DNA from: Entamoeba histolytica HM-1:IMSS
Lineage: Eukaryota > Evosea > Mastigamoebida > Endamoebidae
NCBI RefSeq assembly: GCF_000208925.1
Contig: NW_001914971.1
Coordinates: 9,910 to 44,279 of the forward strand
DNA length: 34,370 nt
Direction of reading: 5' to 3'
The position numbers and the translations under genes were made by a program. Positions 1 through 10,879 of the stretch are shown piece after piece (position 1 is the stretch's first letter; each line of letters begins with the position of its first letter). A model generated the notes under the pieces. It was not told the origin of the DNA. It searched no databases and was given only the letters and a program-made list of their open reading frames with translations.

Positions 1-509
1 ATTAAAACTAAATAAATGTTCAAGTACCAGAAAGATGTGATAGTATCAAATTCTTGAAGAAAAAGAGTGTAGGTGTTCATATTATTCGTTATAAACCCTT
101 TAAAAAAAATAAATAAATTATTATTAAATAACAAAAACTCTTTTTATTTCTTACAAAGAAATAAAATTATTTATTCATTGTATTTTTGTTTTATTAAACT
201 AACTTTCTTCGACTCTCTTGTTCCTTACTTTAACCTCTGTATTATCTAATGTTTTTGAAGTTATATACATGTTTTGTTAAGGAATTTAAAACAAAACACC
301 ATTTAAGAAAAAGGAAAAGTATTTAAAATAATAAATTCTACAATTAAAATTTATATCGTTTTCATTATTCGTTAAAATAAAATACATAAAAAGACTTAAT
401 AGAATTATTGATGAAACAAAACACTAATTTACCTTCTAGTACATACCTGATTTGGTACGAATATGACTATATAAAACCTAATTATGAATCTAATAAACAT
501 AATATTATA
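1..509. other. AT-rich edge region, possible 3' end of an upstream gene
   Basis: Mostly AT-rich non-coding DNA. On the plus strand, positions 12-116 form an open stretch of 34 codons that ends in TAA. Its composition looks partly coding (it includes VQVPERCDSIKFLKKK), but an in-frame TAA at 9-11 precedes it and no TAG acceptor is visible in the few bases available. It could be the last exon of a gene outside the window or chance. A TATATAAAA motif at 468-476 lies 34 nt before the ATG chosen for the next gene and may be its TATA element. Confidence 0.3.
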
Positions 510-914
510 ATGTTGTTTGTCTTGATTGTATTTTCATGCATTTGCTCAGCTTATACCTATGATGAAAATGATTTATTATCTTTTGATGATTTTCTTGATG
601 AACTTGATGATATAACTGATACTACTGCTAATACAGGTAATCAACAACTTAAAGTTGGTGCAATACCTACAACTACACCTAATAAAGTTTCTAATACCAC
701 TGATTCTGGAAATGCTACTAGTACAAAAGTAGGTGTTACTAGTAATAGTAATAAAAAATCACTCAGTGAACAGGTAAAACAAGCATTGGATAAAGCAAAA
801 GGTGCTAATATAAATGCTAAAAAGAGTAAAGCACCTAAACAACCACCTTTAGGTAATACTAAGAAACCTGTCAATAAGAAAAATCCAAAAGTTACTCAGA
901 CAACTAAAAAATAA
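510..914 (+). CDS. Small putative secreted protein, Thr/Asn/Lys-rich
   Basis: Predicted 134-aa protein of unknown function. The frame is open further upstream (ATG at 411), but I chose the ATG at 510. That start puts a clear signal peptide at the N-terminus (residues 1-14, MLFVLIVFSCICSA), followed by an acidic segment (residues ~17-36, DEN...DELDD), a Thr/Asn/Ser-rich middle and a Lys/Pro-rich tail ending in KK. A TATATAAAA motif 34 nt upstream also favours this start, since Entamoeba 5' leaders are very short. There are no transmembrane segments after the signal peptide and no cysteines in the mature part. The charge pattern (acidic, then neutral, then basic) suggests an unfolded secreted or vacuolar protein. 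I recognise no family. The gene stands alone, with about 1.4 kb of non-coding DNA downstream. Confidence 0.6.
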   Translation: MLFVLIVFSCICSAYTYDENDLLSFDDFLDELDDITDTTANTGNQQLKVGAIPTTTPNKVSNTTDSGNATSTKVGVTSNSNKKSLSEQVKQALDKAKGANINAKKSKAPKQPPLGNTKKPVNKKNPKVTQTTKK

Positions 915-2339
915 TTAAATAACATACCAAAAAGGAAGGAACAGTATTAACTTAATGATTCACATCAAACTCACTTTTATTTATAATTTGGTACCTTTTA
1001 AAAATTGAAAATGAAACAAAAATAGAGTAGTTGAAAAAGACTTGTTGAAGTAATAACCATTTTAAATCCAAAAAGACCTTTTCATAAATATTGTATAATT
1101 ATCATAAATAAGAATAAACAAAACTATCTTAACATTCTTTAATTTAACACTCAATAATAAATTTTATTTTTCTTGTCAAATTAACTTAAAAAATGAATAT
1201 ATTATCAAGAATTACATCACGAAAATTGTGAAGTTAATTTTTTAACGAATCGAAATCATTTTTACATAAACAAATAATAATAATTTTTTGTTAATTATAA
1301 CAATTAAGTTTATATCCTTTTTCACTATACAAAGACAAAATATGACATTCAATTTACACCATCAACGCTTAATCCGAAAGACCCATTGACTACCTTCTTT
1401 AGAGTGTTTGACTATTCAGTTATTATTAAAACTAATTCAATCTTTTTAATTGAATAAACCCCTTTTGCTTTATTCATAACTTTTGTAAAATAATGTTGAT
1501 AATAGCTTTAGACTATATTCCATTGTCTACTAAATCATTAACAAACAAAATAACATACTACACAACTTTTTATACTTAATTCTTTTGTATTTTTCTTGGA
1601 TTCGTTAATTTAAAAGAATTTTCTCTTTAAGTATAAAAGAACATAATTTTAATTAACTCTTTTAACACACCTTTGTTTATTACTATTCATCTTTTACTCA
1701 ATAAATCTCATTACTTTCATGTCATCACACTTTTATAGATTTTGTAAGACATGTTTTTATAAAAATCTGTTTTCTAATAAAGTCTATTAGAGGAATATTC
1801 TTAATACTGATGACAAGAATATTGGAATTGTTAGCAAAACGATGCTCAATTTAAGAATAAAACATTTCATAATTGATTTTTTATAAAATAGCTTTAATGC
1901 CAATGAATAATTAATACACACAGAATATCAATATATTCTAAAATATGATAACAACAAATTTCTTTGTTATGAAAATTTAAGATGAAAGGGAGTGATTATA
2001 AGCATTATTTGACATTAATTAAATACATGAATGATTTATAATAAAAATTTTCTTTTGATAAATTCTTTTTAAGTAATTCATTTGTTAATTGAAATAGAAA
2101 ATTTTTGATTCGATAAACGAACGTTTCAAATACAACTTGAATGTTTTTGAGACTTATTGAGTGAGAATATACTTTTACTTTTATCTAATTGAAGAAGCTT
2201 AAAAATATCAAAAAAATTTTTGAAAGAAAAAAAAAGGGTTTTATAAAATAAACAAATAAACATCTTTTTGAAATATTTAATTAAAAAAAATATAAAAATA
2301 ACTAAAAAATGAAAAGAAAACTCAAAAATCAGTTATATT
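915..2339. other. Long AT-rich intergenic region
   Basis: About 1.4 kb with stop codons in all frames, many A and T runs and no recognisable RNA gene, element or repeat. The last ~60 bases hold the promoter of the following deadenylase gene, including an ACTAAAAAAT stretch and an initiator-like motif at 2324-2331. I see nothing else that can be named. Confidence 0.5.
2324..2331 (+). promoter_or_regulatory. Initiator-like motif of the CAF1 gene
   Basis: AAAAATCA resembles the Entamoeba initiator consensus (AAAAATTCA) and ends 8 nt before the ATG at 2340, the usual spacing for the very short leaders of this genus. The assignment is by motif and position only. Confidence 0.4.
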
Positions 2340-3275
2340 ATGCAACCATATCCAGGTATGGAATACCCATTTATGAATATTAACGCCTCACCATTTTATA
2401 CAGGGTTTTCAATGCAACGATTTCCTCAAATGCCAATAATGCCACCCAATAGACAATTTCCACCATACGTAATTCCAGAACCAAATTACCAAAACAGTTA
2501 TTTTACTGATGTGTATCAAAACAATTTACAAGAAGAAATGATGAATATTAGTGAATTAATTGATAATTATCCATATGTTTCAATGGATACAGAATTTCCA
2601 GGATTTTCAAGTAGAACATCTTGTAATATGCAAGATTCAGTAGATCCAGATGAACATTATTCCTTTTTAAAAGGAAATGTAGATGAATTAAAAATTATCC
2701 AAGTTGGTATTACATTACAAAACAAAAAAGGACAATATCCAGATAATGTTAGAACATGGCAATTTAATTTTCAATTTGATACTGATAAAGATGAATCATC
2801 TGTTGATTCAATTCAATTATTACAAAAGGCGGGTATTAATTTTGGTAAATTTAAAAATGCAGGTATTTCAGCTGAAGATTTTGGAGAAGCGATAATGGCA
2901 TCAGGATTAGTTTTAAATGAAAATACACATTGGCTAACATTTCATAGTGGATATGATTTTGGGTATATGCTTAAATTGTTAACATGTGAAAAATTACCTT
3001 CTACTGTTGATGGATTTATTAAAAAATTAAGAATCTTCTTTCCTAATATTATTGACCTTAAATATGTTACTAACCAAATTAGTCAAACTTATCATGGTAG
3101 TTTACAAGCAATTGCTTCTAGTTTAGGTGTTCAACGAATTGGTACAATGCATCAAGCTGGTTCAGATAGTTTAATTACAGGAGGACTTTATTTTAAATTA
3201 AAAGAAAAACATCCAGAGTTTGATGATGAAAAATTTAATGGTATATTATTTGGATTAAATGACGAATATGAATAA
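2340..3275 (+). CDS. CAF1: CAF1/POP2 family deadenylase (CCR4-NOT subunit)
   Basis: A 311-aa protein of the DEDD-type 3'-5' exoribonucleases that shorten mRNA poly(A) tails within the cytoplasmic CCR4-NOT complex (CNOT7/8, Pop2). The catalytic residues are all visible: Asp83 and Glu85 in MDTEFPGF, Asp206 in SGYDFGYM, and His271 with Asp276 in MHQAGSDSLIT, which makes the DEDDh set complete. Other family signatures are LKIIQVGITL, the WQFNFQF strand and WLTFHSGYD. The first ~65 residues are rich in Met, Pro, Tyr and Asn and precede the conserved domain. They have no counterpart in short homologues and look disordered. The ATG is supported by an initiator-like motif just upstream. The gene has one exon. 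Enzyme activity is inferred from intact residues and family knowledge. Confidence 0.95.
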   Translation: MQPYPGMEYPFMNINASPFYTGFSMQRFPQMPIMPPNRQFPPYVIPEPNYQNSYFTDVYQNNLQEEMMNISELIDNYPYVSMDTEFPGFSSRTSCNMQDSVDPDEHYSFLKGNVDELKIIQVGITLQNKKGQYPDNVRTWQFNFQFDTDKDESSVDSIQLLQKAGINFGKFKNAGISAEDFGEAIMASGLVLNENTHWLTFHSGYDFGYMLKLLTCEKLPSTVDGFIKKLRIFFPNIIDLKYVTNQISQTYHGSLQAIASSLGVQRIGTMHQAGSDSLITGGLYFKLKEKHPEFDDEKFNGILFGLNDEYE

Positions 3276-3447
3276 GTAAATATCATAAATAAATTTAAAT
3301 AAAATAATAAGAAATATTAGCCTTGTATTGAAATTTATTTTGATTTAACACAAATAAGAAGGATGGTTAATGATTTTTATTATAAAATTATAGGATTTTA
3401 ATATTAAAAATATAAATAAAAAATAATCATTCAATTTAGTAGTTAGT

Positions 3448-6400
3448 TTAAAAGAGTTTTGAATGTTTGAATTGTTCACACTTTAATTGAATTTGAACTG
3501 GAGTCATTTCAAGATTATTTGCTATTTGTAATTGAAGTTTAGGATCCATTTGATTAAAATAATCACATAAATCACCATCAATAACACCAATACCAGGATA
3601 ATTTGTTCCACGATAAGAATCAAACGAATTTGAAAGTAATGGAGAATAATTATTTTTAATTTCCATTTCTAATTTTGAAAAGAATTCTACATCTTCTCTA
3701 AAATTAAATGGTATTAATACACCAATACGTCCCATTAAACATGAATAAATAATTACATTTTTATTTTCTTTTATTTGTTCTTCAAAAGTATATTCATTAG
3801 TATTATCTGTTATTCCTTTCCATATTTCATTAACAGAAACAGAAGTAACAACATCTCCAACATACCACTGAACTATTTCATTTGACAAAGGAATAATATC
3901 AGTTAAATTAAGTTGGTTTGAATTTGTATTAGTTTCTGTAATAAAAACACTTCCAAGTTTATCAAATCCAATAGTAGAAGTTTCATCTAAAATTGTTGAA
4001 GCTGTTAAACTATGCCAAATACGATCTTTTTCAGTAATACTTAAAATATTAGCATCTGAATCATAATTAACATAAATAAATCCTGTAGCAACTGTTCCAA
4101 CAACTATTTTATCTCCAATTACTTCTAATGAATTAATAATTGATGGAAATCCATCTAATTCACATTTTCTTATTAATATTTGTTTTCCTAAATCATATAA
4201 TCTAAGTGTAGTACCAATACCTGCTAATAATCGTTCTCCACAAGACGTCAATGCATGACATATATCTTCTACTGGTGTTTTATGAATTAATTTAAATGTT
4301 TTAAGATTATAAACATTAATCCAACATTCTCCTTTCATTTTCTTATAATGCTTAACTTGTGAAGAAATAAAACATTGTTTCTTTTTAAATGAAACATGTG
4401 CTCCACAAATTATTGCTTCATCAGTTTTAAAATATGATTTAAATAATGAGTTATCAATAATTCCAACTTCACTTGCCCATTTTCCATCTTCTTGTAAGTC
4501 AATACCAATCTTTCTTTCATTAAATTCATTTGTCTCATTATCTATAGTAGGATTATATAAATTACTTTTATTATCACTACATAATACTGTTGTTGGAAAA
4601 TAATTTGATTTAATTACTTTTCTTGGTGTATACAATAATGGTTGTTCATCATATGTAAATCTATCATCTAATGAACCAATTGCTATAACTGTTAATTCAT
4701 CATTTGTAATTCCTGCAATAGACTCTCCAGAAAAATCAGTAATAAATGGTGCTAATGCTTTTAATGGTTGATATGAAATTGGTGTAAATTCAATGCGGGA
4801 AAAATATGAATACATAAAAATCATTGTACTTGATGACATAATAACCCCAATATTTCCACCAAACTCATATTGTCCAAATACAACAGGATCAGTTCCAATT
4901 AATTTACACCACATTAATTCTGAATTTTTTCCAATAACTTTATATCCATAACAACAACCATCCTTCATTCCTATACCAAGGAATAAAAATGGTTCTGATA
5001 TCTCATTAAATTGTGTTAGTATTATTGATTCTGCTTCACCTTCAACAGTAATATTTATTTCAAGAATTTGAAGAAATTTACTTTCTTTTTCTAATGTTAA
5101 AATATTAGCCATTCCATTATCACAAATATATGCAACTTTCTTAGCTTTTCCATTTTCAAAGTCACCTAATGCCATTGCAATAATATTACTTCTTATAATT
5201 CTTCTTTCTACTTCAGCTAATTTCTTTGTTTCAGTATTATATTCAAAATATACAATTTCACATTTAGATTGTGCATTTTTTAATGCAATAACTACTTGAC
5301 ATGAACTTGATGTTCCTACTAAAATCGTTCGTTGTGCTCCTGGGTCTTGTTCTGATAATTTTTCATTTAAAATTGTAATAATTCCATGTGCATGAATTTG
5401 AACTAATGTCCCATCTATGAACATTCCTGCATGTAGTGTTTGTACATTAGGTCGAATACCACATTCAGGACATTGTTTTAATGCATCAGGAAGAGTTTTT
5501 AATACATATGTTTGATTTTCTAATCCAATAACAACATATTGATGAGTTTGTTCATTATATGGTTTTAATGTCCAGATATTTCTTGGATGTTGTAATGATA
5601 ATGACATACATTCATCAGGATTAAGTCCATGAGTTAATATTTTTAATGAACTTCTACTTCCTTTTCCAACAAAAGCCCTTATTTGCAATACTTCATGACT
5701 ATCTACAACATCAATTGATGTTAATGGATGATGTGAAGAAATAGAAGTAGAAATATTAAAATACAATGATTGTGGTTTATAAGTAAATGATGATTGGATT
5801 GGAATTGTGAGTGGTGGTACTTTTAATACAAGATGATTTTGTGACTCAGATGCACTGAAAATAATATCACCATTTATTGACCAACTTACTGAAGGTGGAA
5901 TAGTATCAAAATACTCAATTGTAGATGAATTTGGAAGAATTCTAAAAAGATCACCTAATTCATTTTGAATTAATAATACATTTTGATTATTTAATGGAAC
6001 AAAGAGAACATTAGTGATATGAACAATAATATTTTCATTCATTGTTTCTCTATGAGGTAATAAATAAATAGATGGTGTATAATTATTGTAAATAATAATT
6101 TGATTATTCATAGTTAAAGCAAAAGAATTTGTACTAACTTCTATTTATATAAATACATAATTTATAATTGAATATAAGAACAAACTAAATATTGATTCAG
6201 TTTCATTATTAACTTCTATGTTTTTTATTTCTTGAGGTGAATTATTACAATCAAATACTTTAACATATTTCTTTTTTTCATTCATTAAATAGACTAATGT
6301 TGCATAACAATTATTTCCAATTGATACAATTCCAAAACAAACACAATTATCAATACTCACTTCTTCTTTTAAAAATGTACCATTTTCTTCTTTAAAATAA

Positions 6401-6819
6401 TCAAAACCACCTTGAATTGCACCTGTAATAAATGAACTATTTTCTTCATCAACAGCAAGATACCTTGATTTAATAAATCTTTCTGTTTTTTTTTCAAGGT
6501 CAATTCGTTGTACTAATTTAAATTTAAAACCTTCCATTTGAATAATATTAATCGCATCACATAAAGCAATTATAATATAATCTGTTTGATTATTTGATAA
6601 ATTCTTTAGGCAAAGAACATTATTAACTGTATTATAACTATCTAATTGTACAAACAAATCTAAAACAATATCATTTTCATTTGAATCTACTGTAATAAAT
6701 TCTATTTTTCTTTCTGCTTTAACAACTACAAAATCATTTGATTCTTTAGAACGAATATTTCCATTACAACATGAAGTGATAGCAGTTGGTTGAATTAATG
6801 TATAATCAATAAACTGCAT
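3448..6819 (-). CDS. SF3B3: Splicing factor 3B subunit 3 (SF3B3/SAP130), two exons
   Basis: Two exons, 6819-6186 and 6140-3448, encode 1,108 aa after removal of a 45-nt intron (6185-6141, GTTTGT...TAG). Joining the frames there gives one continuous product. SF3B3 is a three-beta-propeller scaffold of the U2 snRNP SF3b complex and works in branch-site recognition. Matches to the family run along the whole length: the N-terminus (TLIQPTAITS), VGKGSRSSLKILTHGL, LLYTPRK, WASEVGIID, HKTPVEDI, LRLYDLGKQILIRKCE and the C-terminal IDGDLCDYFN at ~1065-1074. The last of these separates it from the paralogues DDB1 and CPSF160. It is about 100 residues shorter than human SF3B3. The start is the ATG at 6819; the frame is open one TTG further up. 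The gene is divergent from the SEC61 gamma gene, with 147 bp between the starts. Confidence 0.93.
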
Positions 6820-6938
6820 TAACAATTAAAATACAAAGTTCCTTTTTTCTCTTTTTACTTCTCAAGAATATGAAACATTTAAAATGTTTTTTATAACATT
6901 ATTTTAATTTTAATAACCATCTGAAAACTTAAAAAAAG

Positions 6939-6947
6939 AAAGAACTT
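6939..6947 (+). promoter_or_regulatory. GAAC-like promoter element of SEC61 gamma
   Basis: AAAGAACTT lies about 20 nt before the ATG at 6967. It resembles the Entamoeba GAAC core-promoter element (AATGAACT). Position and motif support it. It sits in the short intergenic region shared with the divergent SF3B3 gene. Confidence 0.4.
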
Positions 6948-6966
6948 AAAATTAAATAAAGGAGCA

Positions 6967-7235
6967 ATGGATACCCTTGAACAATATGTTCTTGAACCAA
7001 CTGAAGAATTTATTTCTGATAGTAAGAGATTTATCACTAAATGTAATAAACCAGATAGAAAGGGTTTGTTGAATAATTAATTTATTCATCAAAAAAAGAT
7101 TATTGTATTAATTATTCTATAGAATATACAAAAACAATTTATGCCGTTTTAATTGGGTTTGCAATCCTTGGTTTTTGTGGTTACATCATTAAATTGATCC
7201 ATATCCCAATTATCGAAATTTTAATGTCCTCCTAA
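6967..7235 (+). CDS. SEC61G: Protein transport protein SEC61 subunit gamma, two exons
   Basis: A 69-aa tail-anchored subunit of the SEC61 translocon in the ER membrane, made from exons 6967-7063 and 7123-7235. The 59-nt intron (7064-7122) starts with GTTTGT and ends with TAG. It splits a glutamate codon (G|AA), and removing it recreates the family's most conserved stretch, CNKPDRKEYTK, corresponding to TKPDRKEF in animal proteins. The rest matches equally well: an amphipathic N-terminal helix (EEFISDSKRF), then the single membrane segment (~residues 39-60, IGFAILGFCGYIIKL) and the end IHIPI. The length equals the usual 68-70 aa. Each exon is too short to show up as a long open frame, so this gene is easy to miss. 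Confidence 0.93.
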
Positions 7236-7424
7236 TTTTTCAATTGATGAATGACCATTTTAATTTTTTTGTTTTTCTTTCTTCTCTTCAAAAAAAATTC
7301 ATCACCACTTCTTTTTTTTTTTAATTTTTAGTTTTTTTTTATTAGTTGAATTAAATTGTTTTATATAACAAAATTAAAATAAATATGTTATTTAAAACAA
7401 GATAAATACCAAAAAAGAACTTTG

Positions 7425-8345
7425 TTATTCCATTAAAATTTCAAGATTTGGTTTGTCAGGTAATGTTGGATAAAGGATGTAAAGCATAATCCCTTGTCCA
7501 ATTGAAAAAATACAATAAAAGACAACTAGGAAATGAGCACTATTTGTGGCTATTACTTTAAAAAAAAAACTTAACAAACAGAAGAAATAATATTGAATAC
7601 CAAAATTGTGACCTAAAGCAAAATAAGATGCAAATAAAGGAAGGATAATTGCTAATACTGTATATCCTAATGTATAATGTTTTCTTAATGGTAAATAAAT
7701 AAAAATAAGAAGGAGAAGTGGACAAAGAATATGTAATACTTTATAAAAGAAAGAAGCTGTTTGTGTTGTTGGTAAGAAATGAAGAACAGTTTCTCCAAAG
7801 ATATATTGAACTAATATTAATGATGTAAAAGAACGATTGAGAAATGATTTACGTTCTGCAAAGATTGGTGTTGGGAAAAATGGTGCATTATTAAAATATC
7901 TTAATGTTCCAATTAATGATAAGAAAAGAAATGTTACTGTATAAACTGACATTAAAGTAATTGGAAATATATCAAATTTAATTGAACTAATGAAATGTAA
8001 AGGAATCCATATCATCCACATAATTAATACAATAATATACATTCCAATAAATGATGGAATACAACTTAATGTTAATGAATCAATTAAAAACGATGTCCAT
8101 ATAAGTTGTAAATGATTTGTTAATTCTATACATGAAACTCTATTAAAAGTAATATCAAATGAATCGTTATTTTCATAACTAAGCATTCCTTCATTAATTA
8201 GTAAAGTTATTAATGACATAATTCTTACAAAAAAAGAAACTGATATATTTGATAATACAATGACTCGATATAATGGCTCCATCCCAGTGTAACATTTTTT
8301 GATAGTATTAATATCTAAATGAAGACAAGCTTTTGCAAAGTTCAT
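7425..8345 (-). CDS. Multi-pass membrane protein of unknown function
   Basis: A 306-aa hydrophobic protein with about eight or nine likely membrane segments (roughly residues 28-50, 80-100, 101-121, 127-148, 172-192, 203-222, 226-246, 250-267 and 270-293). It has no signal peptide; the N-terminal ~25 residues are polar. A hydrophilic loop at ~52-78 carries acidic residues and two cysteines lie near it. I cannot match it to a named transporter or ER protein family. On the minus strand a GAAC-AAAAAATT-like sequence just before the ATG is a good Entamoeba promoter, so the gene is probably real and expressed. It ends about 190 bp from the end of SEC61 gamma, convergently. Confidence 0.75.
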   Translation of the reverse strand: MNFAKACLHLDINTIKKCYTGMEPLYRVIVLSNISVSFFVRIMSLITLLINEGMLSYENNDSFDITFNRVSCIELTNHLQLIWTSFLIDSLTLSCIPSFIGMYIIVLIMWMIWIPLHFISSIKFDIFPITLMSVYTVTFLFLSLIGTLRYFNNAPFFPTPIFAERKSFLNRSFTSLILVQYIFGETVLHFLPTTQTASFFYKVLHILCPLLLLIFIYLPLRKHYTLGYTVLAIILPLFASYFALGHNFGIQYYFFCLLSFFFKVIATNSAHFLVVFYCIFSIGQGIMLYILYPTLPDKPNLEILME

Positions 8346-9090
8346 ATAAAATATTACAACAATTTTTTAGTTCTTCTTTTTTTCAAATAGAAAGAACAGA
8401 AAGAAATATTAGAATTTATTTATAACATATTCTGTTATTCTTCAAATTTAATTCGTTAGTTATTGTGAGAAATAAATTAATTCTGATTATCTACTATTTA
8501 TATTTTTATTATAGTGAATAATGAAAATCTAATAGAGTTTCTTTTATACTCTTTATTTCTTTTAATGTACTAGTTTTTTAATTAACTCAAACTAAATAAT
8601 CCTTCATTTAAGTTATTGACCCATTTTTAAAAAAAAATAAAGAAAAAGAATGTTTTATTTCATTTATTATATTTATTATATTTATTATATTATTTTGATT
8701 TAAAAAAAATTATATTCATATAATATCATTATGGCTGGATACTCTCTTCTTAAAACTTATTAATTATTGATAGAAGTTATTTTTTATGACTAATATATAT
8801 TTCATATTATAAAATTTCAATTCTTTTATAAATAAATACTAAAAATTATATTTAATGATACTTTTTTTTTCTTTAATACAAAACAAACTTAAAAACAAAA
8901 AAGAGATTATTTTATATAAAAAATAACATGCCATAACAGGATTAGTAATAAGATTTTAAAACCTTAATTTTGTTTTATAATTTTATGTCATTTAATTGAT
9001 ATTTACCACCACGTTTAAGTTAAAAAAGAAATTAGATAAAAAAATATAATTTATTATTCAATAAACATACATAAGACTCATTCTACTAAT
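8346..9090. other. AT-rich intergenic region with a short tandem repeat
   Basis: About 745 bp without an open frame of note. It contains three perfect tandem copies of the 9-mer TTTATTATA at 8663-8689. The first ~60 bp next to 8345 hold the promoter of the membrane-protein gene. Nothing else is recognisable. Confidence 0.5.
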
Positions 9091-10593
9091 TCAATAACTA
9101 ACTTCACCATCAGTTAATTCATCATTTTGACAAGTAAAAAAGTCAAAGAAACTCGATGTTTTTGAGTCTTTACTTCTTCTTCTTAACGGTGCTTTATTTA
9201 TTTCAAAAAAGTCAGGAGAAAGACTTTCAGAACTAGAAGACTTTCTTCGAGAAGCATCAGACAATTGTAAACAGTTCATTGGTAAACCAAAAGAGTGACA
9301 CAAAGGAGAGAAATGTCTATTTGGCGATGTTTTATTAAATGCAAAATAATGAGGGTCTTTAGGAGAAAAAGAATAGTGTTCAGTAGGTATGGTTGGAGAG
9401 TGTATTGTGTTTGGAGAAATACTTCTAGCTCGAGCAGAGTGACTTTCTAAAGGAGAAGAAATAAATGGGGAATTATGTTCATTTGATTTAATTTGACGGA
9501 AGAAGGTATGTTGGATCCAAGGAGATGAAACAAGGTCATTAAAAAAAGGAGGGGTAATAGTACTAACTAATGAGTTATATTTGTTAATCCAACCACCAAC
9601 ACGAATACAACCAAAAGAAGCATGATCTAATTTACCTGCCATACTTTCTGGAAGTTTAGTTTTAGGATGTGTTTTTAGAAATATCCTTGAAGGTTGTGTT
9701 AAATCATAAACATCTTTAAGCACATTTTCTGTAATATCAGAGAATGTAACACTTGATTCAATAAAATTCTTTAATAACTGACATCCTTTTTTCTCAGCAG
9801 AACCAGTAAATAACATTTTTCTGAAATAAGGATTTAAGTTATGATGAATTCCATCAGTCATTACCATTACAATGTCATTTTCTTTTAATTCAATTTTACC
9901 TAAAACACCATCAACTACCCCTGGAATGTAATTTTCAGTACTCCCTAATTTACCCCCACAATTTCTTGTTTCTCCAATTTTTGAAAGTATTTTTCCACAT
10001 AATAAATTTACTTCTTGTGATTCACTATTATAATTATATGCACTACAATCACCTATACTACAATATACTCCATTATAACTTCCTGTTTCTAATGGAACTA
10101 TTGCAATAATTAATAATGTTGTTGTTCCAATATTTAATAAACTTGAGTCAGATCTAAGAATTGCTTCATTAGCCTCTTTTACTGCTTTTAATTCTAATTC
10201 ACCAACATCTCTTATATTTTCACATTTATTTAAACAATTCATTGTACTAAAAACTGTGTCTATTGCTATTTCTGCAGCTTTACATGAAGCAACTCCCCAT
10301 CCACAACCATCAGCTACTACATAAACAGCACTATTTTCAAATAATTTTAAACCAATACGATCACAAATTGGTTCACCTGTTTTTTGACCATTAATTATTG
10401 CATAATAACTAACTGTAGACATACTACAACATTCATCAATTGTACTAATTTTATAAGGAACATTTGTTGATTGTATTATATTTCTCACAATAACCCCAAT
10501 ATTCATAATTTTATTCATTGGTAATGATTTTATCTGTGAATTAAATACTGAATCAAATACTTTTTCACGATGTTCTCTTTCTTTATGACTCAT
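9091..10593 (-). CDS. PP2C-like protein phosphatase with Ser/Pro-rich tail
   Basis: A 500-aa protein. Residues ~60-335 carry the PP2C/PPM metal-dependent Ser/Thr phosphatase fold. Visible motifs are Asp78 (GEPICDRIG), Asp95 in VVADGCGWG (the DGHGG-like motif), the GTTTLLIIAI strand (~156-165), Gly-Asp at 181-182 in SIGDCSAYNY, Asp247 in VMVMTDGIHHNL, and Asp323 in KLDHASFG (the usual DN). The metal-binding aspartates are therefore present, though the classical N-terminal RxxMED motif is replaced by the ICDR version. The last ~160 residues are rich in Ser and Pro, with many SP dipeptides and RRKSSSS/RRRSK stretches, and look like a phosphorylated regulatory tail. The gene has one exon. The substrate is unknown. 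Confidence 0.8.
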   Translation of the reverse strand: MSHKEREHREKVFDSVFNSQIKSLPMNKIMNIGVIVRNIIQSTNVPYKISTIDECCSMSTVSYYAIINGQKTGEPICDRIGLKLFENSAVYVVADGCGWGVASCKAAEIAIDTVFSTMNCLNKCENIRDVGELELKAVKEANEAILRSDSSLLNIGTTTLLIIAIVPLETGSYNGVYCSIGDCSAYNYNSESQEVNLLCGKILSKIGETRNCGGKLGSTENYIPGVVDGVLGKIELKENDIVMVMTDGIHHNLNPYFRKMLFTGSAEKKGCQLLKNFIESSVTFSDITENVLKDVYDLTQPSRIFLKTHPKTKLPESMAGKLDHASFGCIRVGGWINKYNSLVSTITPPFFNDLVSSPWIQHTFFRQIKSNEHNSPFISSPLESHSARARSISPNTIHSPTIPTEHYSFSPKDPHYFAFNKTSPNRHFSPLCHSFGLPMNCLQLSDASRRKSSSSESLSPDFFEINKAPLRRRSKDSKTSSFFDFFTCQNDELTDGEVSY

Positions 10594-10879
10594 GGTATGA
10601 GAGTATCAAGTTAGTCTAGTTGATTACATCAAATAACTTGATACCCCTTCTAAATATATCAATAAAAGTTCTAATTTTAGTATGTTCAACTGAATTTCAT
10701 ATAAATGAAAATAGAAATAAAACGAGAAGGAATTGATTACAACAAATTTTATTTTTTCCTTCATTTCTCAACATTTACAACTTTAATTATCCTATTATAA
10801 AATAACTATAAAAACCTTAAAATAAATTTGACAATTTTCATCTTACAAACTATCTCTTACATCATCATCTTTTTTTTTA

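Noticed and set aside
641..874. 77-codon minus-strand frame opposite the small secreted protein
   Set aside because: It is antisense to a frame with a signal peptide and a matching promoter, and its hydrophobic runs mirror the Thr/Lys codons.
8663..8689. Three 9-bp tandem copies, considered as a CRISPR or tRNA-array repeat
   Set aside because: Simple AT repeat without spacers or tRNA sequence; such slippage repeats are expected in this base composition.
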